Source of the DNA: Intestinibacillus sp. Marseille-P6563
GTDB taxonomy: Bacteria > Bacillota > Clostridia > Oscillospirales > Butyricicoccaceae
Assembly: GCF_900604335.1 (NCBI RefSeq)
Contig: NZ_UWOD01000001.1
Coordinates: 581,001-645,000 of the forward strand
Direction of reading: 5' to 3'
DNA: 64,000 nt
Position 1 is the stretch's first letter, and each line of letters begins with the position of its first letter. Position numbers and translations under genes: made by a program. This document shows positions 11,617-20,919 of the stretch, piece after piece. The notes under the pieces are model-generated. The model saw nothing but the letters and a program-made list of their open reading frames with translations, ran no database searches and was not told the DNA's origin.

Positions 11617-12301
11617 TTAAAGCAGTTCACCGTAGTGCCGCACATAGGCTTTTTTCAAGCTGGTAGCCAACACCATGTAAAGCAGAATACACGGAATCAA
11701 GTAGGCGAAGTAAGCGGGAGACAGAGCCACAAAGCCAAGGATAGTTCCAAGGGGTGTAAACGGGATGATCGTAAGTACTGCAATTCCAGTCATGGTCAGC
11801 AGCGTCAGCGGCGTAGAGGCTCTGCTTTGGATAAAAGGCAGCTTGGGCGTACGGATCATATGGATCACAAGCGTTTGGCTCCACATAGATTCCACGAACC
11901 AACCAGCTTGGAACAATCCAATGTATTTTGCCTGCATCATGGCCAGCTCTGCCCCGCTGAAATGGGCGGGCAAATCGTTGAACAGCACGCCTTTCGAGAC
12001 AAACAGCGGGCAAAATACGAAGTACATAAACAAATAGGTCGTAAAGTCAAAGATGGAACTGGTTGGTCCAAGCCAGATCATGAAATTACCCACACTGGAT
12101 GCATCCCACTTCCGGGGCTTTGCAATAAATTCCTCGTCCACATTGTCCCAGGGGATCGCAGTACAGGACAGGTCGTAGATTAGGTTTAAGAAAATCAGAT
12201 GTACGCTCATCATCGGAAGGAAAGGCAATAGCGCCGATGCAGCCAACACCGAAAACATATTTCCGAAGTTGGACGAAGCCGTCATCTTAATGTACTTGAT
12301 C
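11617..12301 (-). pseudogene. mgtA: mgtA copy 1, 3' fragment (C-terminal membrane domain)
   Basis: Encodes the last about 225 residues of a Mg2+-importing P-type ATPase: [11 protein letters not shown], the PWDNVD loop and the final transmembrane helices. It is separated from the rest by an IS256-family element inserted at 12302. Deleting the element plus one 9-bp target copy rejoins it in frame with the 5' part and gives 922 codons including stop, a normal MgtA length. Alone it lacks a ribosome binding site and all catalytic domains. Confidence 0.93.
12293..12301. repeat. Target-site duplication, left copy
   Basis: TACTTGATC; the same nine bases recur at 13784-13792 on the other side of the insertion. 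Confidence 0.9.
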
Positions 12302-13783
12302 GAGGCTTCTTCAAATTATGTGTAAACCTCCTGAGTGGTGTAGAATAGAAGCATCACACAGGAGGTTATACATATGGCCAGAAAGAATCGCACGCCGGAA
12401 GAAAAGGCCCGGCGGGAGAAAATCCGCGAACTGCTGCAGATGGCGAATATCGGCAGCATGGATGACATTCAAAACCTGTTCAAAGAGACCATAGCCGAAT
12501 TCATGGAGAACGGCCTGGAGGCGGAACTGGATGACGAGCTGGGCTACAGCAAATACGACTACAAGAACAAGAACACAGACAACAGCCGTAATGGCCACAG
12601 CAGCAAAAGGCTGCGTACCAGCTTTGGCGAGGTGGATGTGTCGGTTCCTCGGGACCGGAAAGGCGAGTTTGAGCCGCAGGTGCTGAAAAAGAACCAGACC
12701 AGCATCAGCCAGGATATCGAGGAAAAGATCCTGTCGATGTATGCCAAGGGGATGACCACCGGAGATATTGAGACCCATATTCAGGATATCTACGGTATTT
12801 CGGTCTCGGACAGCACGGTCAGCCGGATCACGGACAAGATCCTGCCTGTGGCCAAAGAGTGGCAGCAGCGGCCTTTGGAGTCCATCTACGCCGTGGTATT
12901 TTTGGATGCCATCCACTACCATGTCCGCAGCGAGGGGCAGATCGTAAAGAAAGCGGTGTATATTGCCATAGGCATTGATCTGGATGGCCGGAAAGATGTA
13001 CTTGGCATGTGGGTAGGCGAAAATGAGAGCGCCAAGTTCTGGGCGACCGTGCTTAACGGCCTGCGGAACCGTGGTGTGGAGGATATTTTCATCGCCTGCA
13101 CGGATAACCTTGCCGGATTTGATGCGGCCTTCCATGCCACCTTTCCTCAAACCGAAATTCAGAACTGCATCATCCATCAGCTGCGCAATTCCAGTAAATA
13201 TGTGTCCTACAAGGACTTAAAGGCGCTTATGGCTGATCTGAAGGCAGTTTATGCCGCCGTAGATGAGCAGGCAGCACTGGATGCCCTGGATACCTTCGGG
13301 GAGCACTGGGACCGGAAATATCCGAAAATCTCCCAGTCCTGGCGGGACAACTGGGCAAACCTGAGCACCTATTTCAAGTACCCTCAGGAGGTGCGGCGGC
13401 TGATTTACACCACCAATGCTATTGAGGGCTTCAACCGCCAGCTGCGTAAGGTGACCAAAGCCAAATCCGTCTTTCCCACCGATGACAGCCTGCTGAAAAT
13501 GCTGTATCTGGCCATGATGGATATCACGAAAAAGTGGACCGGCCGGCGGCAGGACTGGAGTGTGATCCACGCCCAGATGGCTGTCTACTTCGCTGAGCGC
13601 ATGCCTGAGTAATGCCCGTTCAGATCGATGGCTGAGGGGATATGAATGCCTTCGTCTTGACATCCCCTCTCGCTGGCGTTATGTTGTTAACAAGGCGGCA
13701 GCCGTTTTACCCGTCTGCCGCCCATGATAAATTTCGCTCTATTTGCACCACAAATGACCTTTACACAGAATTTGGGATTGCCC
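12302..13783 (+). mobile_element. IS256-family insertion sequence inside mgtA
   Basis: A 1,482-bp element with one transposase gene, oriented opposite to mgtA. The ends are imperfect inverted repeats sharing AAATTnTGTGTAAA about ten bases inside each terminus (12312-12326 and 13760-13773). A 9-bp direct duplication flanks it, as expected for IS256 members (8-9 bp). A hairpin with arms GGCGGCAG/CTGCCGCC (13694-13722) lies between the transposase stop and the right end. The exact left end is uncertain by one base. Confidence 0.93.
12374..13612 (+). CDS. IS256-family transposase (DDE type)
   Basis: A 412-residue mutator-type transposase, intact. Ribosome binding site GGAGG lies nine bases before the ATG. 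Catalytic residues appear in FLDAIHYHV (D), CTDNLAGF (D) and TTNAIEGFNRQLR (E), with the conserved SRITDKI region upstream. It cuts and joins DNA at the terminal repeats of its own element. Being full length and flanked by an unchanged target duplication, the insertion looks recent and possibly still mobile. Confidence 0.95.
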   Translation: MARKNRTPEEKARREKIRELLQMANIGSMDDIQNLFKETIAEFMENGLEAELDDELGYSKYDYKNKNTDNSRNGHSSKRLRTSFGEVDVSVPRDRKGEFEPQVLKKNQTSISQDIEEKILSMYAKGMTTGDIETHIQDIYGISVSDSTVSRITDKILPVAKEWQQRPLESIYAVVFLDAIHYHVRSEGQIVKKAVYIAIGIDLDGRKDVLGMWVGENESAKFWATVLNGLRNRGVEDIFIACTDNLAGFDAAFHATFPQTEIQNCIIHQLRNSSKYVSYKDLKALMADLKAVYAAVDEQAALDALDTFGEHWDRKYPKISQSWRDNWANLSTYFKYPQEVRRLIYTTNAIEGFNRQLRKVTKAKSVFPTDDSLLKMLYLAMMDITKKWTGRRQDWSVIHAQMAVYFAERMPE

Positions 13784-15873
13784 TACTTGATCATGTTGGC
13801 ATAGGTTTTGCGGCCTTCGATAATTCCCTGCTCGAGAACCATCAAGTCCTTTTCCAGCAGGATGATATCCGCCGATTCCTTTGCCACATCTACGGCGGTG
13901 TCCACCGAAATACCGATGTCAGCTGACTTCATGGCTGCGGCATCATTGATGCCGTCCCCCATGAAGCCGACCGTATGACCATTCTCTCGAAGTATGGAGA
14001 CCACACGCGCCTTCTGATCTGGGGTCAGCTTGGCAAATACATCGGTGGATTCGGCTGCTTTCGCCAATTCGGCATCACTCATATGCTCGAGATCAGCTCC
14101 CAGCAGCATATTCCGTACCTTGAGCCCCACCTGTTTGCAAATCGTACGGGTTACCTTGTCATTATCTCCCGTTAGAATTTTGGTGGTGACACCATGATCT
14201 TTCAATGCTCGGATAGCATCCGCAGTCGATTCCTTGGGCGGATCAAGAAAAGCCAGGTAGCCAATCAGCACCATATCACATTCATCTTTTACGCCAAATG
14301 TGTCGACCGGAGAGGGATTGCTTTTTTGTGCAATCGCAAGTACGCGGAATCCCTTATCATTGAGGTCATCCACGGTTTGAAGAATGCGGCGGCGCACTTC
14401 ATCCGTCAAAGACTGCACCGTGCCGTCACACTCTGCAAACGAGCAAATGGACAGCATTTCCTCCACAGCGCCTTTGGTTACCATTTGTGTTTTCCCGGTT
14501 TTGTCCTGCACAACGGTGGTCAGCCGGCGCCGCGCAAAATCGAAGGGAATTTCGTCTACTTTCCGATAATGTTCCGATAAATCCACCAACCGCGGGTCCT
14601 CTGCCTCTGCTTCCTCGGTCTTATGAATAATGGCAAGATCCATCATATTTTTGTATCCCGTCTGGAAATAGCTGTTGAGATACGCGTGACGCAAAACGCG
14701 GGTATCGTCTTCGCCATTGACATTCAAATGATATTCCAGAACGACCTGATCCTGTGTCAAGGTCCCGGTTTTATCCGTGCAAAGAATATCGATTGCCCCA
14801 AAGTTCTGGATCGAGTTTAGATTCTTGACAATCGTCTGTTTTTTGCTCATCGATACCGCGCCCTTGGCAAGACAGGTGGTCACGATCATCGGAAGCATTT
14901 CCGGAGTCAGACCCACGGCAATCGAAATACCAAATAGAAACGCTGCCAGCCAGTCTCCTTTGGTGATACCATTGATGAAGAATACCAACGGAACCATGAC
15001 TGCCATAAAGCGGATAAGAACCCAGGAAACCGCATTGACGCCTTTGGTAAAGCTCGTTTCCACGGCTTCTCCTGCAACAGCGGATGCCATGGAGCCGAAC
15101 AGCGTATTGTCCCCGACACACACAGCCACGGCGGTCGCACTGCCTGAAACCACATTGCTTCCCATGAATGCAATGTTCATATAATCCGTTTCACTTTCCT
15201 GCGGCTTGCTGACATGGGGCATTTTTTCCACCGGTTCGCTCTCGCCAGTCAAGCTGGCTTGACTGATGAACAAATCCTTTGACTCCAAAATGCGCACATC
15301 GGCCGGAATCATATCACCAGCAGACAGATGGATCATATCTCCCACAACCAATTCATCCATAGGAATTTCTGCTTTTTCCTGATTTCTTCGGGTAACGGTG
15401 CAGGTAGTGGTGATCATGGCCAGAAGTTTTTCCGCTGCATTCCCGCTTCTGGATTCCTGCACAAAGCGGAGCGTACCCGAAATGATGACCATGGTCATGA
15501 TAATCACGACGGTCAGGCAGTCGAAATCCTCCGGTGTGCTTCCGAACAGAGACAAATACGGAAAAACCATATCGGTCATTGTGGATACCAGGGCCAAAAA
15601 GAACAGAATCGCGGTAAACGGATTGATAAACGCGTCAGCCAACCGTCTTACCAAGGATTTTTTCTTTTCATGGGTTACTTTATTGCTGCCATATTGGGCT
15701 CGGCTTGCAGACACTGCTTCCATGTCCAGACCACGAAGCGTCGTGTGTAATTCTTGCAAAACACCTTTTATCGGATTTGTTGCCGCATGTTCGATGCGGC
15801 GCTTCTGTTCGTCTCGGATTGCTGCCTTTTCCGCAGCCTGACGCGCAGAAATGCGATTTTCTTTCTTGTTCAT
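13783..15873 (-). pseudogene. mgtA: mgtA copy 1, 5' fragment (catalytic part of Mg2+ P-type ATPase)
   Basis: Encodes about 696 residues: N-terminal region, actuator domain ([10 protein letters not shown]), phosphorylation motif DKTGTLTQD, nucleotide domain and the [16 protein letters not shown] hinge. It stops right at the IS edge after ANMIK, so most of the C-terminal membrane helices are lost and transport should fail. Start chosen at ATG 15873, nine bases after AAGGAGG (an in-frame TTG lies three codons upstream). The family imports Mg2+ under Mg limitation. The leader upstream carries a candidate regulatory structure. Confidence 0.93.
13784..13792. repeat. Target-site duplication, right copy
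   Basis: TACTTGATC, identical to 12293-12301. Together with the IS edge it creates a TAG stop in the truncated mgtA frame. Confidence 0.9.
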
Positions 15874-15882
15874 GATGATCAA

Positions 15883-15970
15883 CCTCCTTGAATGAAATCA
15901 AGGCAGTACACGACATGGGACTCCATTGTCCATGTACTAACCTTCGCGGACCGCTATCAGAGTCCATGTC
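15883..15970 (-). promoter_or_regulatory. mgtA leader: MgtL-like upstream reading frame with competing hairpins
   Basis: On the minus strand an ATG at 15967, with AGAGGTG six bases before it, opens a frame starting MDSDSGPRRL. Three structures are possible. A pairs 15960-15970 with 15912-15923. B pairs 15928-15944 with 15900-15921. C pairs 15886-15891 with 15898-15903 and covers half of the mgtA AAGGAGG (15883-15889). A excludes B, and B excludes C. The leader frame continues out of frame into mgtA to 15680. The pairing was read by eye; the regulatory role is inference. Confidence 0.5.
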
Positions 15971-15998
15971 ATTCACCTCTTTTCGTCCTAAACCAGTA

Positions 15999-16052
15999 TA
16001 AAAAAATCGCAAGAAAGATCACATGGTCAAAACCTTGCGATTTTCTTGCGAT
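15999..16052 (-). terminator. Terminator after the winged-helix gene
   Basis: Arms ATCGCAAGAAA/TTTCTTGCGAT (16006-16016 and 16042-16052) followed by a T run on the minus strand. It separates the mgtA copy 2 unit from mgtA copy 1. Confidence 0.8.
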
Positions 16053-16062
16053 ATGGTAAGAA

Positions 16063-16570
16063 TTATAGATGATCGTTAAACTTATAGCCGATGCCCCAAA
16101 CCGTCAGGATGTATTCGGGCGAATCCGGATTAGGCTCGATTTTCTTGCGAAGTTTTCGGATAAACGCCATGATATTGCTATCGTCCAGCAAGTAATCGTT
16201 TTCCCACACAGCCTGGTAAATCTGTTCTTTTGTGAACACCTCACCGCGATTGCGGGCCAAAAAATATAAAATGTCAAACTCTTTAGGGGTTAATGAAATC
16301 TCTATCCCTTCTCGGCTCACCTTACGCAATCTCCAATCAATAGACAGTGTGCCACAACAGATTATGTCTCCCCCAGCTGTTGGAAACTCACCCTCTCCCA
16401 GTTCCAGCATTAGAGAGCCCGCTGTGCCGTCCATTAAATTCCGAAGCCCTTCGCTTAGTTCCTGTGCGCTTGGTGTGCTGATTGCAGAAGTTCGCAGTTT
16501 ATCTAAAAGCCACTTAAAGCCACTTGACCAAGGAGGAATCCAAAGCGACAAAATCAATATGTTTCTTCAT
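16063..16570 (-). pseudogene. OmpR-type winged-helix regulator, frameshifted by a 10-bp tandem duplication
   Basis: The C-terminal two thirds is a PhoB/OmpR-like DNA-binding domain (LTPKEFDILYFLARN, then a recognition region DSNIMAFIRKLRKKI, ending WGIGYKF). The true start is ATG 16570 with AGGAGG at 16579-16584. It reads MKKHIDFVALDSSLVKWL and hits TAA. A tandem copy of AAAGCCACTT (plus strand, 16506-16525) causes the shift; with one copy removed the frame gives 165 residues. No receiver domain is present, so even the intact form would be an atypical regulator. It starts 18 bases after mgtA copy 2 and probably belonged to that unit. Confidence 0.85.
16506..16525. repeat. 10-bp tandem duplication disrupting the winged-helix gene
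   Basis: AAAGCCACTT twice in a row. Ten bases is not a multiple of three, hence the frameshift. Confidence 0.9.
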
Positions 16571-16587
16571 AACAGATTCCTCCTTTC

Positions 16588-19268
16588 TCAAAGCAATTCA
16601 TGATGCCGCCAGAGATACCACCGCTTGGCCAATGTAACCCACAACAGATATAGCAACACTGTGAGTGCCAAAAAAACGAAATAGACCGGCGGCAAAGCGG
16701 TCAGCCCAATCAGTTCACCAATTGGCGTGAATGTGAGGAGCGTAAACAGTGCTGTGCCCAGTAAAGTCACCAGCATGACTGGTCGGGACGGCCTACTTTG
16801 CAAAAGCGGCACCTTTTGTGTCCGCAAAAGATGCAGAATGAGCACCTGTGTCCACATGGATTCCAGAAACCACCCGGTCTGAAATAGCGCGATAAAGCGG
16901 GCCTGTTCGGCACTTCCCGCCAAAGCAGAAAAGGCACCACCGCAAACCGATGGACACAAAACAAAAAACAAATACGCAAAGGTAAGAATATCAAAACAGG
17001 AGCTGATCGGCCCGAAAAACCGCATAAAGCGGCCCAAAGTTCTGCCCGACCACTCCAACGGTTTGGAATACAAATCCGCATCGACCTGATCCCAAGGAAG
17101 AACCAGGCATAAAATATCATACAGAAGATTCAACAGCAGAAGCTGCAATGCAGTCATCGGGAAAAAGGGTAAAAACACGCTGGCAATCACGATGGAAAAG
17201 ATATTTCCGAAGTTAGAAGAGGCTGTGATTTTAATATATTTTGACACATTGGCGAATGCTTTCCGCCCTTCTTTGATTCCTTCTTCCAAGACATTTAAAT
17301 CTTTTTCCAGCAGAACAACATCTGCTCCTTCTTTGACAGCCTCTGCCGCTGTGTCTACGGATATTCCCACATCTGACTCCACAATCGCCGGCAAGTCATT
17401 CATGCCGTCTCCCAAAAAGCCTACTGTGTGTCCGTTTGTCCGCAACATCTGCACAATTTCAACTTTCTGCTTTGGTGACAGTTCTGCAAAGACTGTGGTG
17501 CGCTCAATCTGTATCGGAATTTCGTTGTCGGTCAACTGTTCCAGTTCTCCGCCTGTTAGAGTGTGTGCAGTATCAATCCCCAGTCTTCGACAGATGGAAG
17601 CCGCAACATCCCGATGAGCCCCAGTCAACACCCTTACGTCAACATTGAGTTTTTGCAGTTTATCCATTGCAGCAGCGGCGCTTCGCTTGGGTGCATCAAA
17701 AAATGCCAGATATCCCAGTAGAATCAGGTCCTTCTCGTCTTCCCGCGATAACCTCGCCTTCTCCATGGGTTTATACGCCACCGCCAGAACTTTCATGCCG
17801 TCTTCCAGCATTTCGTCTACAATCGCATGGATGCTCGCCTCTCCATTGGCATCCATGCTTCGTCGTTCCCCTTTATACTCAATATCGCTACATCTGTGGT
17901 ACACTTCATCAATGCTGCCTTTGATAATAAGAAAATTTTCCTCTTTGTGTCGCACAAGAACACTGGCAAACCTTCGCTCATGATCAAAAGGAAGTTCGTC
18001 CAGCTTTGGATGCTGCCCTTCTAACTCCTGATAGTGTATACTGTACCCCGGCATTTCCCGATATTTGAGAATGGCATCGTCCAAGTGATTTTGGACACCA
18101 GTATGATAGAGGCTGTTTAAATAGGCAAAATCTAAAACCTGCTGGCTTTCGTTTCCCAGAATGTCCATGTAATATTCCAGCGATATTCGATCGCCAGTTA
18201 AAGTCCCGGTTTTGTCCACGCATAGGATATCCATACTGCCAAATCCCTGCATGGCATTGATGTTTTTGACAACGGTCTGCTTTGTGCCCATTGCTGCACT
18301 ACCTTTGGCCAGACAAGCATTGATCACCATTGGAAGCATTTCTGGAGTCAGGCCAACGGCAACCGAAAGCGCAAACAAAAAGGCAGAAACCCAGTCGCCT
18401 TTCGTCAGTCCACAGGCGATGAATACGACAGGAATCAAAACCGTCATAAAGCGGATGAGTACCCATGCAATCGAGTTTGCACCCTGATCGAAGCCGTTTT
18501 TTAGGTGAGATTCCGCTGTCGAAAATCCGCCATAAACGGTATCTTTACCAACCGCCAGTACGATGCCCTCACCCATACCGCCAGTACGATGCCCTCACCC
18601 ATACCGCCAGTAACCAAGGAGCCCATAAACATGAGATTCTTATAATCGGAATAAGAATGCGCCTGTCCCCGGAAAAGGCTCCTGGCATTCTTCTCCAAAA
18701 TCCCACTCTCACCCGTAAGGACGGATTGCGAGATAAACAAATCCTTTGCCGCAGTCAACCGAATGTCCGCCGGTACACGATCTCCGGCCAGAAGACGCAC
18801 TTGGTCACCCACCACGAGTTCTGTGGAGGAAATCTTCGTCCATTTCCCATTCCTACGTACCATCACAGTGGAAGAAACCATTTTTGTCAGATGATCTGCC
18901 ACACGTTTTGCGCGGAGTTCCTGAATAAATCGCACAATGCCACTAATCAGCAGCATACATAGAATAATGGCCGCAGTCGTAATATTCCGACTGAAATTGG
19001 ATGCCAGCACAACATCGGTTAAAAAGGATATGGCAGCCAGCACAAACAGGATGATCGTGAACGGATTGATAAAGGCTCTCCGCAAGCGATAGAGTACCGT
19101 ATCGGACGCTCTGCCGGACAAGACATTCTTTCCGTATTTGATACGACTTTCTTCGATCTCTTCATCGCTGTATCCTTGCTCTGAAATATGAAAGTCCTGA
19201 TACAGCGCATCCATATCCATATAGGCATAGTCAAGCACACGCCGATGAATCGCACGGTCACTTTTCAT
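16588..19268 (-). pseudogene. mgtA: mgtA copy 2, Mg2+ P-type ATPase frameshifted by a 26-bp tandem duplication
   Basis: The N-terminal 231 residues (start ATG 19268 with GAGGTGAG) carry the actuator motif TGESGILEK. The rest lies in another frame and holds DKTGTLTGD, GDGMNDLPAIVESDVGIS and the C-terminal helices. The break coincides with an exact 26-bp duplication at 18554-18605. Removing one copy leaves 885 codons including stop, a normal MgtA length. It is clearly a paralogue of copy 1, not a duplicate (many differences). As written, neither ATPase gene in this locus is intact. Confidence 0.92.
18554..18605. repeat. 26-bp tandem duplication disrupting mgtA copy 2
   Basis: Two exact copies (18554-18579 and 18580-18605), with the first bases GCCAGTA repeated once more after them. 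The single-copy ancestor would have had ACCGCCAGTA twice at 26-base spacing, a ready substrate for replication slippage. Confidence 0.92.
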
Positions 19269-19312
19269 TCATCTCACCTCGATCGGATTGGTTTTTATGA
19301 TAATTCTACTGT

Positions 19313-19341
19313 ATTATAACATAAAAACTGCTTCGTCACGT
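19313..19341 (-). promoter_or_regulatory. Promoter candidate for mgtA copy 2
   Basis: Minus-strand TATAAT at 19313-19318, 45 bases before the ATG; the -35 (ACGTGA, 17-base spacer) is poor. No long leader or M-box-like structure was recognised here. Confidence 0.45.
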
Positions 19342-19466
19342 TGGATGAAATCTTGCTTTTTTCTTACTTTGCAAATATTCTTTTTTTATGATAGTAGCCG
19401 ATCGTTTTGACATTCCTGTGACAAAACCTTCGGTTTTCGGACGGATTCATTTTGTGTAAACCCATC

Positions 19467-19495
19467 TTTTGCCGTTTGCTTTACTGTGCTATACT
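19467..19495 (+). promoter_or_regulatory. Promoter candidate for the AmmeMemoRadiSam operon
   Basis: TATACT at 19490-19495 with a weak TTTTGC 17 bases upstream. Confidence 0.4.
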
Positions 19496-19530
19496 GAAGA
19501 TAAAGAGATTTACAGGAAGGAGTGACCCCT

Positions 19531-20919
19531 ATGCCAATGCTCGGTGCCATACTGCCCCCTCACCCGCCAGTATTACTGCCCGAAGTGGGGCATGGACGAG
19601 AACGAGAAATTGCTGCTACCGGCCGCGCAATGTCCATGGCCGCCGAAGAAGTCGCTCGTTGGGACCCAGATGTCCTGATTGTTGCTTCGCCCCATACGAT
19701 TTTATATGGGGACTATTTTCACATTGCTCCTGGCCGCGCTGCCGCAGGAGACATGTCTGCCTTCGGTGCACCACAGGTACGGATTCAAGTGTCCTATGAT
19801 ACCGCTTTACGCGACGAGATCATATCCCAGGCACAGGCTGTCGGGCTCGAAGCTGGGACGCTCGGCCAGCGAGACCCTGCCCTTGACCATGGTGTCTTGA
19901 TTCCGCTTTATTTTCTGCAACGAGCTGGGGTCCATTGCCCCATCATACGGATGGGCTTGTCCGGCTTTTCCTCTTTGGACCATTACCGGCTAGGACAGTG
20001 CGTAGCCAAAGCGGTCGAACAATTGGGCCGCCGTGCCGTGTTCGTGGCCAGCGGCGACCTCTCCCACAAGCTCAAAGACGACGGCCCCTATGGTTTTGCA
20101 TCCGAAGGCCCGATATTCGACAAAGCCGTTACACAAGCAATGGCCTCTGCGGATTTTTTACAGTTTCTCGCCCTGAATCCATCCCTTTGTGAGCGGGCGG
20201 CCGAGTGTGGTCTGCGTGCCTTTCAGATGATGGCAGGCGCTTTGGATGGACTTGCCGTAGCTCCCCAGCTTCTCAGCCATGAAGGACCTTTTGGCGTGGG
20301 ATATGCGGTAGCATTGTTCCCAGTCACAGGCCCGGATTCCACCCGCTGCTTTGCAATTGCCTGCGAGCAGGCGCAGCGCGCCCATCTGGAGGAATGCCGT
20401 GCCAGAGAGGATGCCTGGGTACGGCTGGCACGGCTCTCGCTGGAGACCTATGTGCGCACCGGCCATCGCTTGGAACGTTTGCCCGATGACCTGCCCTCCG
20501 AACTGACCAGCCCCACTGCCGGAGCCTTTGTTTCGCTGCATATCAACGGGCGGCTACGAGGCTGCATCGGCACCATTGTCCCCACGCAGGAAAACGTCGC
20601 TTGGGAGATCGTACAAAATGCCATATCTGCTGGTTCCCGTGACCCACGATTCCCTACCGTACGTGCCGACGAACTGGATACCCTGGAATATAGCGTGGAT
20701 GTGCTAGGGCAGCCTGAGCCTGTGGACTCCCCTGCCCAGCTGGACCCCAAGCAATACGGCGTAATCGTCAGCTGTGGCCAGCGGCGTGGTCTGCTGCTTC
20801 CCGATCTGGACGGCGTGGACACCGTCGAGCAGCAACTGCATATCGCCTGTCAAAAAGGCGGCATCTCCGCAAAAGATCGGTATCAAATCGAACGTTTTCG
20901 GGTGGTGCGGCATTTATGA
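19531..20919 (+). CDS. AmmeMemoRadiSam protein: LigB/MEMO-like domain fused to AMMECR1 domain
   Basis: 462 residues from ATG 19531, eight bases after AAGGAG. Residues 1 to about 270 resemble the class III extradiol dioxygenase/MEMO fold, with histidines in PPHPPVLLPE, ASPHTILYGDYFHI and ASGDLSHKL at likely metal positions. Residues about 290-462 are an AMMECR1 domain (GAFVSLHINGRLRGCIG, and the SRDPRFP motif). In other organisms these two proteins and a radical SAM enzyme recur as separate genes; the reaction carried out is not known to me. It overlaps the radical SAM gene by four bases, implying coupled translation. Confidence 0.88.
   Translation: MPMLGAILPPHPPVLLPEVGHGREREIAATGRAMSMAAEEVARWDPDVLIVASPHTILYGDYFHIAPGRAAAGDMSAFGAPQVRIQVSYDTALRDEIISQAQAVGLEAGTLGQRDPALDHGVLIPLYFLQRAGVHCPIIRMGLSGFSSLDHYRLGQCVAKAVEQLGRRAVFVASGDLSHKLKDDGPYGFASEGPIFDKAVTQAMASADFLQFLALNPSLCERAAECGLRAFQMMAGALDGLAVAPQLLSHEGPFGVGYAVALFPVTGPDSTRCFAIACEQAQRAHLEECRAREDAWVRLARLSLETYVRTGHRLERLPDDLPSELTSPTAGAFVSLHINGRLRGCIGTIVPTQENVAWEIVQNAISAGSRDPRFPTVRADELDTLEYSVDVLGQPEPVDSPAQLDPKQYGVIVSCGQRRGLLLPDLDGVDTVEQQLHIACQKGGISAKDRYQIERFRVVRHL

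Noticed and set aside
12311..13177. Minus-strand frame opposite the transposase
   Set aside because: Shadow of the IS256 transposase.
15883..16000. M-box (ykoK) magnesium riboswitch upstream of mgtA
   Set aside because: The conserved M-box core was not found; the leader is too short and has a different structure.
16588..19268. Two separate ATPase genes (255 and 662 residues)
   Set aside because: The exact 26-bp duplication at the frame break shows that it is one split gene.
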